A stretch of DNA of 64,000 nucleotides. Source: Megaustenia siamemsis (taxonomy: Eukaryota > Mollusca > Gastropoda > Stylommatophora > Ariophantidae). The notes under the pieces are model-generated. The model was not told the DNA's origin. It made no database searches and was given only the letters and a program-made list of their open reading frames with translations. Shown here in pieces: positions 59,625-64,000 of the stretch. The stretch is taken from the NCBI GenBank assembly GCA_032433765.1, contig JAVIAB010000101.1, positions 63,709,592 to 63,773,591 of the forward strand, given 5' to 3'. A program made the position numbers and the translations under genes. The stretch's first letter is position 1; each line of letters starts with the position of its first letter.

Positions 59625-62208
59625 CAAGAGTAAGATTAATTCCAATATTGGGAAAAAAAACAGGCTAATATGTAACGCCTGCTTTGAGCAAGAGAAAAGA
59701 AAACTATATACATGGAAAAGCCCTGCAGATAAGAAGAGAGGAATCAAATAGATTACATAATGAATAAAGATAGGTTCTATAACAGATAAAGAAAGCCAAA
59801 ACCTACCCTAGAGGAGATATTAACTCAGATCACAATCATGTGAATATAATAAATAAAATCAAACTAAAGAGAAGCAAATAAACAACTAATTATATCAATA
59901 ATACCACTTGATATGGCAGCTTTAATTTTTTTTAGAAAGATGATAATGATACTTATACAATACAAGTAAAGAATACATATAACAAATTGCTAGACGATGG
60001 AACTAAGCAGTACAGAAAAGAAAATCCTGATGAAAACGTTAACAAAATGGCAATGCATAAAGAAAGGCATATCAGAAACTTGCGACATCTTCCACAAAAA
60101 AAGGAACAAAAAAGAAAGATGTATAACTAAGACCATCCAAAAAATAATGGAAGAAAGAAGACAAGCGAAGAACACTGCCAAATACAAGAAAAAAGATAAT
60201 GAAATATCCAAAATGTTCAGAAAGGAAAGGTAGACATAAAGATGGGTAGACATAGAAAATATGGAAAGTAAACACGATATAAGAGGGATGCACACAAAAA
60301 TAGAGAGAGAATGACAAATCAAAATAAAAAAAAGCTGCAGAAAGCGGAAGCATTGCAGACAGTAAAAGGAAGAATGTAAACAGACAATAAAGATATAATA
60401 GATAGATAGATGGCAGGAATATATAACACATTTATCTCATGATCAAAGATACAAGAAACCAATTATAATATGTACATCAGGCTATATAATCTTATAATCT
60501 GGGAAAAGCTATACACACAATGAAAAAAGGAAAAGCAGGAGGATCTGACATCATATTAATAGAGATGATACAAGTACTAGAAGTTTATGGCATTATGGTG
60601 ATAACAGTTATATGCAACGGCATATACCATCCATGATGCATATCAATTTAACTAAAAACATAAACTTTCATTGCATTGCCTAAAAGGATCGGTGCAGTTG
60701 AATGCATTGATTCCAGAACAATAAGCTTAATGAACCATGTAAAAAGAAAATCTTGCTAAAAGTTATACAAGGAAGGATTCACAATAAAATGAATATTGAA
60801 TTAGAAGAGAAGCCATTTGGATTTAGGAAAAAATAGTGATACGTTTTGATCCTGTTTTGATATCCCGCTTGTTTACGATGAATGATGATATCGTCTGACA
60901 GGGAACAGTTTGCTGTGTTCAATTTCTGCGCGGTTTCGTCTTATGTCTTTTGGCGTGTGCTGAGACTGCTACGATGGGGAATACAGTTATCTTTCTTTGT
61001 TTGGGAGATGAGTTAGTAATTCGGATGATTCCACTGGCACGGGCGGTTGAGCAATTATAAATTTTAATTCGTTTGCAGTGATACCGGGGCTTCCATAACC
61101 AATAACAATAACCAGTAATACAAAAGAAGCCATATTCTGCATGAGGTCATTAATCGAAAAAAAAACACACAGAAGTAAACAAACCAGTATATGCCTGCAC
61201 ACCGACAACTCCTTTGATGGAATACACCATGAACAGCTTATATACTGCCCAAAAGATATACATCTAGGTGATACAGACATACGACAAATATGTAATGTAT
61301 ACTGTGTGCAAACAACAATAATAACATATAACAAAGAGAACACATTGATATAAAAATAGGAGTAAGACAAGGATGTCATGCCTAAACATTAATGGATATA
61401 TATATGCAATAACCTAAGATATGCTGATGATAATGTACTACTAGCAGAAAATCCTAAAAATCTACAACAAATACTTAATGAAATAAACATGATAAGCAAA
61501 AATATGTATAAGATATGAATATCAAAAAGACTACAAGCATATGATCGTAAACAAAGATAATACTCAAAACCTACAAGTGGATATCAAAATTGAAGGAGCA
61601 GACCTGGAGAAAGTTCAGAGCTACAACTACCTTGGGCATACTACAACCAGTGATCGAAAATGGAAAACTAAAAGAAACAAAAGTATAGGTATGGCAAAAA
61701 GTTTATTTTAATGTCATGAAAAATTAAAATAACATCAAGCCAAATAAAAACAGGGCTAAAACTAAGAATAACAAAATAGTATATCTCCTCAACATCCTTG
61801 TGTTGTTATACATTAGACAAGTAAACGGAACAGAAAAATGGAAGCCCTTGAAATGTGGATTTATATAAGAAAAAAAATAAGAATTGAATAGAAGGAAAAG
61901 AAAACAAATTATGCATTTTTAAAACAATTAAGAGTGAGAATTGAACTATTAAATCCAATTCAAACAAAACAAATTTGATTTTGTGGAATATTAAAAGACA
62001 CGAAAGGCTACTAAATGTAATCTTGGAATGAAAAAAGCAAGGTTTAATAGTGAGACCAAGACTTATATTGGCGAGTTAAATCAAAAGATGGAGAATTCAA
62101 CCTATGACAACCTGAACCATTATATCAAGAGACAGAGCACAGTGACACTCCTTGGTAACCAAACTTCGATACGGAGAATGCACCAAATGATGATGATGAT
62201 GAACTATG
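59625..62208 (+). mobile_element. LINE family M copy, interrupted by repeat H
   Basis: The copy starts in the endonuclease C-terminus (YTWKSPADK-like at 59705, YPRGDINSDHNHV at 59812), continues through a basic linker (RQAKNTAKYKKKDNEISKMF at ~60165), then reverse transcriptase blocks (KGKAGGSDIILIEMIQVLE, IALPKRIGAVE-like). Repeat H breaks it at 60843-61125. It resumes with FCMRSLIEK, VNKPVYAC-like, YADDNVLLAENPKNLQQ-like and ends in a gatgatgatgatga tail near 62205. It is frame-broken throughout. Confidence 0.75.
60843..61125 (+). repeat. Interspersed repeat H, copy 2, inside LINE M
   Basis: The segment starts at about cgttttgatcctg and ends near ccataaccaataac; LINE M reads KNS before it and AIFCMRSLIEK after it, so it is an insertion. 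Its minus strand has the same open frame as the other copy, GITANELKFIIAQPPVPVES then SELLTHLPNKER. Confidence 0.75.
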
Positions 62209-62214
62209 TTTGCT

Positions 62215-62420
62215 TTTACCTGGTATTCTCAATATTATTTTGAAAAAAAAAACAAAAAAAAAACATATTTCTTCGACCTACAATTAGTCGATACTCCTGT
62301 CTCAATTGTCCAGGATTCACAGTCATATGTCAGTTTTAGTACATAACAATGTAGACATTTCTAGTAATGTCCAATGTTCAAAAGAGAATACTATCAAATC
62401 TTCTCCATCCTTAAGAAAGC
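62215..62420 (-). mobile_element. RTE-like LINE fragment (tentative)
   Basis: The stretch ttgtccaggattcacagtca followed by tatgtcagttttagtacata resembles the reversed YGSESWT block of A' copies (compare 40300-40340: ttgtccatgattcgcatcc). It is short and decayed. Between 62420 and 62810 nothing is recognised. Confidence 0.4.
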
Positions 62421-62809
62421 CGACGTTTGTCTTGACTTTTCTAGAAGCCGTTGTTATTTTCTGTTTTTCCACCTGTTTCAAGGGAGGGGTTATGTATTCA
62501 GAGATTTCTGTTTAGAGATGGTCATTCAGAGATTTTATTTTTCTAGACAAAGAGGATCATTCAGAGAGTTTTTTTTTTTTTTAGACACAGAGGGTCATTC
62601 AAATTGTTCCAATTTTTTTTTTTCACTTCCCCTGCAAACATCTATAGCATGCTTTGCGAGTCAGTTACCAAGATTGCGCCATTCACGGCATGTGTAACCA
62701 ACCATGTTATCGTCGGCATCGCAGTTTGCCAGATTTCCAGGCCACTTCTCTGTAATTTTTGTATGTCACAAAACACCAATCATTGCCCTGTCTGCGAAAT
62801 AAAGCACTA

Positions 62810-63940
62810 TCCTTATAGATGATGGGATTCTGAGTCTTGATGATACATACAATCGAGTGGCCTGTGGCATACTCCTACACCTGGTTAGTGAAACAGGCTT
62901 GGACCCACGACTCGTGCGCTGAGTGGTATCGGTACTGGTGCGAAGGAAAGCGGCGCTACGTTTCGGTACCCGGGCATCTGAACCATGATATGTCTCTGGG
63001 ATAGCCTCAAGGATCGCCGTTATCACCTGCTTTGTTCGATATATTCACTGTCAGTGTAACATGACGTAATGACGTACGCAGAAGGTAGCGACATAGCAAA
63101 TATGGCTTGGCAATTACAGGAAGGCGTGGACCAGATAACTGATGCAATAACTTCAAAGCACTGATTAACTCAAACAAACCTTGCTAAACAACAGAATAGT
63201 TAAAGACACCCTCCCAGTTATAAACTGCAAAGGTACAACGATCGTGGGAAGTCCGACTATTAAATATGTGGGTATATCATTTGATAGGTCGCTTTCTTTC
63301 AATCAACACGTGAACAATGTCATTCAAAAGGCAAGGATAGGTGTCAGCGCGATCAAGATCATGGGTAAGGCGAACCTCCAGCAATCGTGACTATTCTCGC
63401 TCATGCAGGCTGTGGTGCTCTCAGTACTGGATTATGGTTATGTATGTTCACTCTCTTGTCAATGCAAATCGCAATGTTGGAAAGGGTTCAGAATGAAGGC
63501 ATACGGGCAGTTCACGGATGCACCATAGATCCGTTCAATGAGGTACTTACTTGACTTACCGATCATTAGAGTGTGACACGGATCTGCTCCGGTCAGGTCA
63601 TATCTGAATGTGTTAAGGAACATAAATCACCCTTTGTACTCATAATTATTCACGACAAAGTTCGGGCACCTCACGTGTGGAAAACCATGGATGGCCGAGT
63701 CGGAGGAGTCCATAAGGAGAGTGTGTGATCTGAATGACATTAGAGCTGGCACGAATTGGACAGAAATAAAGCGGAGAAAAGTGGCTAACCAAAGCAATCA
63801 TTCAGCTCGGCAGGGAGCACCGCAACTGGGCCTAAGGAGCTACCGATGTCGTACTAACGGAACCCATCGAACTAAATCTGTAGAGAGACGAGGTGAAACA
63901 ACGACGTTCCCGAATAAAACAGCCTCATGATTTACAAAAC
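62810..63940 (+). mobile_element. LINE family F-like copy, divergent and degenerate
   Basis: Blocks are LDDTYNRVACGILLHLVSET, PLVRRKAALRFGTRAS-like, a YVGISFDRSLSFNQHVNNVI block (63270-63330), MLERVQNEGIRAVHGCTIDP and PWMAESEESIRRVCDLNDIR with AGTNWTEI, parallel to VCGLTNINAGEEWIPV of other F copies. RNase H is not reached clearly before the window ends. The catalytic FADD region is degenerate. Stops are frequent. Confidence 0.6.
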
Positions 63941-64000
63941 AAGAAACTCTAATACAAAAACAAATACGACGAATTAGTGCATATTTCAGGATGCACATGT

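Overview
This is AT-rich invertebrate DNA with no bacterial gene organisation. It carries introns, several non-LTR retrotransposon (LINE) families, a hAT DNA transposon, tRNA-derived SINEs, many minisatellites and long GATA and AT arrays. The mix (BovB-like RTE elements, jockey/I-type LINEs with an RNase H domain, tRNA-SINEs) best fits a lophotrochozoan. A gastropod mollusc is my first guess and a flatworm cannot be excluded; this is inferred from repeat style, not from a diagnostic gene.

The most interesting content is a candidate host gene on the + strand, spread over about 35 kb between the repeats. It has a CCAAT/TATA-type promoter near 12.83-12.86 kb, an untranslated exon ending at a GTAAGT donor (12939), and a signal-peptide exon (17613-17823). 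Very small internal exons of 22, 34, 21, 21 and 21 nt follow (21965, 33411, 34784, 39165, 47184), then a possible terminal exon at 48080-48121. Every internal donor is GTAAGT, the reading frame stays open across all junctions, and the predicted product is a cysteine-free secreted polypeptide of about 103 residues. The layout resembles the micro-exon genes (MEGs) described in schistosomes. Two of the 21-nt exons (34784 and 39165) lie in a duplicated ~145-bp segment whose intron flanks are nearly identical while the exons differ at 12 of 21 bases.

A second host-gene candidate lies on the - strand at 48617-49441: a secreted or ectodomain-like stretch with two related cysteine-rich, N-glycosylation-rich domains. 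It is convergent with the micro-exon gene.

Layout: 0-2.35 kb, decayed hAT transposon with its right terminal repeat. 2.35-12.3 kb, minisatellites, SINEs and fragments of RTE and RNase H LINEs. 12.8-17.9 kb, promoter and first two exons of the micro-exon gene with a 1.2-kb 23-bp satellite. 18-25 kb, intron with old LINE fragments, a 41-bp satellite and exon 3. 25-33.2 kb, an RNase H LINE (family F) interrupted by a full-length 4.3-kb jockey-like LINE (family E) ending in a 288-bp TAGA array. 33.4-47.2 kb, exons 4 to 7 among nested LINEs, a 41-bp satellite and SINEs. 47.2-53 kb, end of the micro-exon gene, the cysteine-rich gene, interspersed repeats G and H, and minisatellites. 53-64 kb, more LINE copies, including the best-preserved RTE copy (54.3-56.06 kb). 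All recognised transposon coding regions are interrupted by stops or frameshifts, so none appears autonomous as read. Family letters (A, A', C, D, E, F, K, L, M for LINEs; G, H, P, Q for unclassified repeats) are working labels for this window only.
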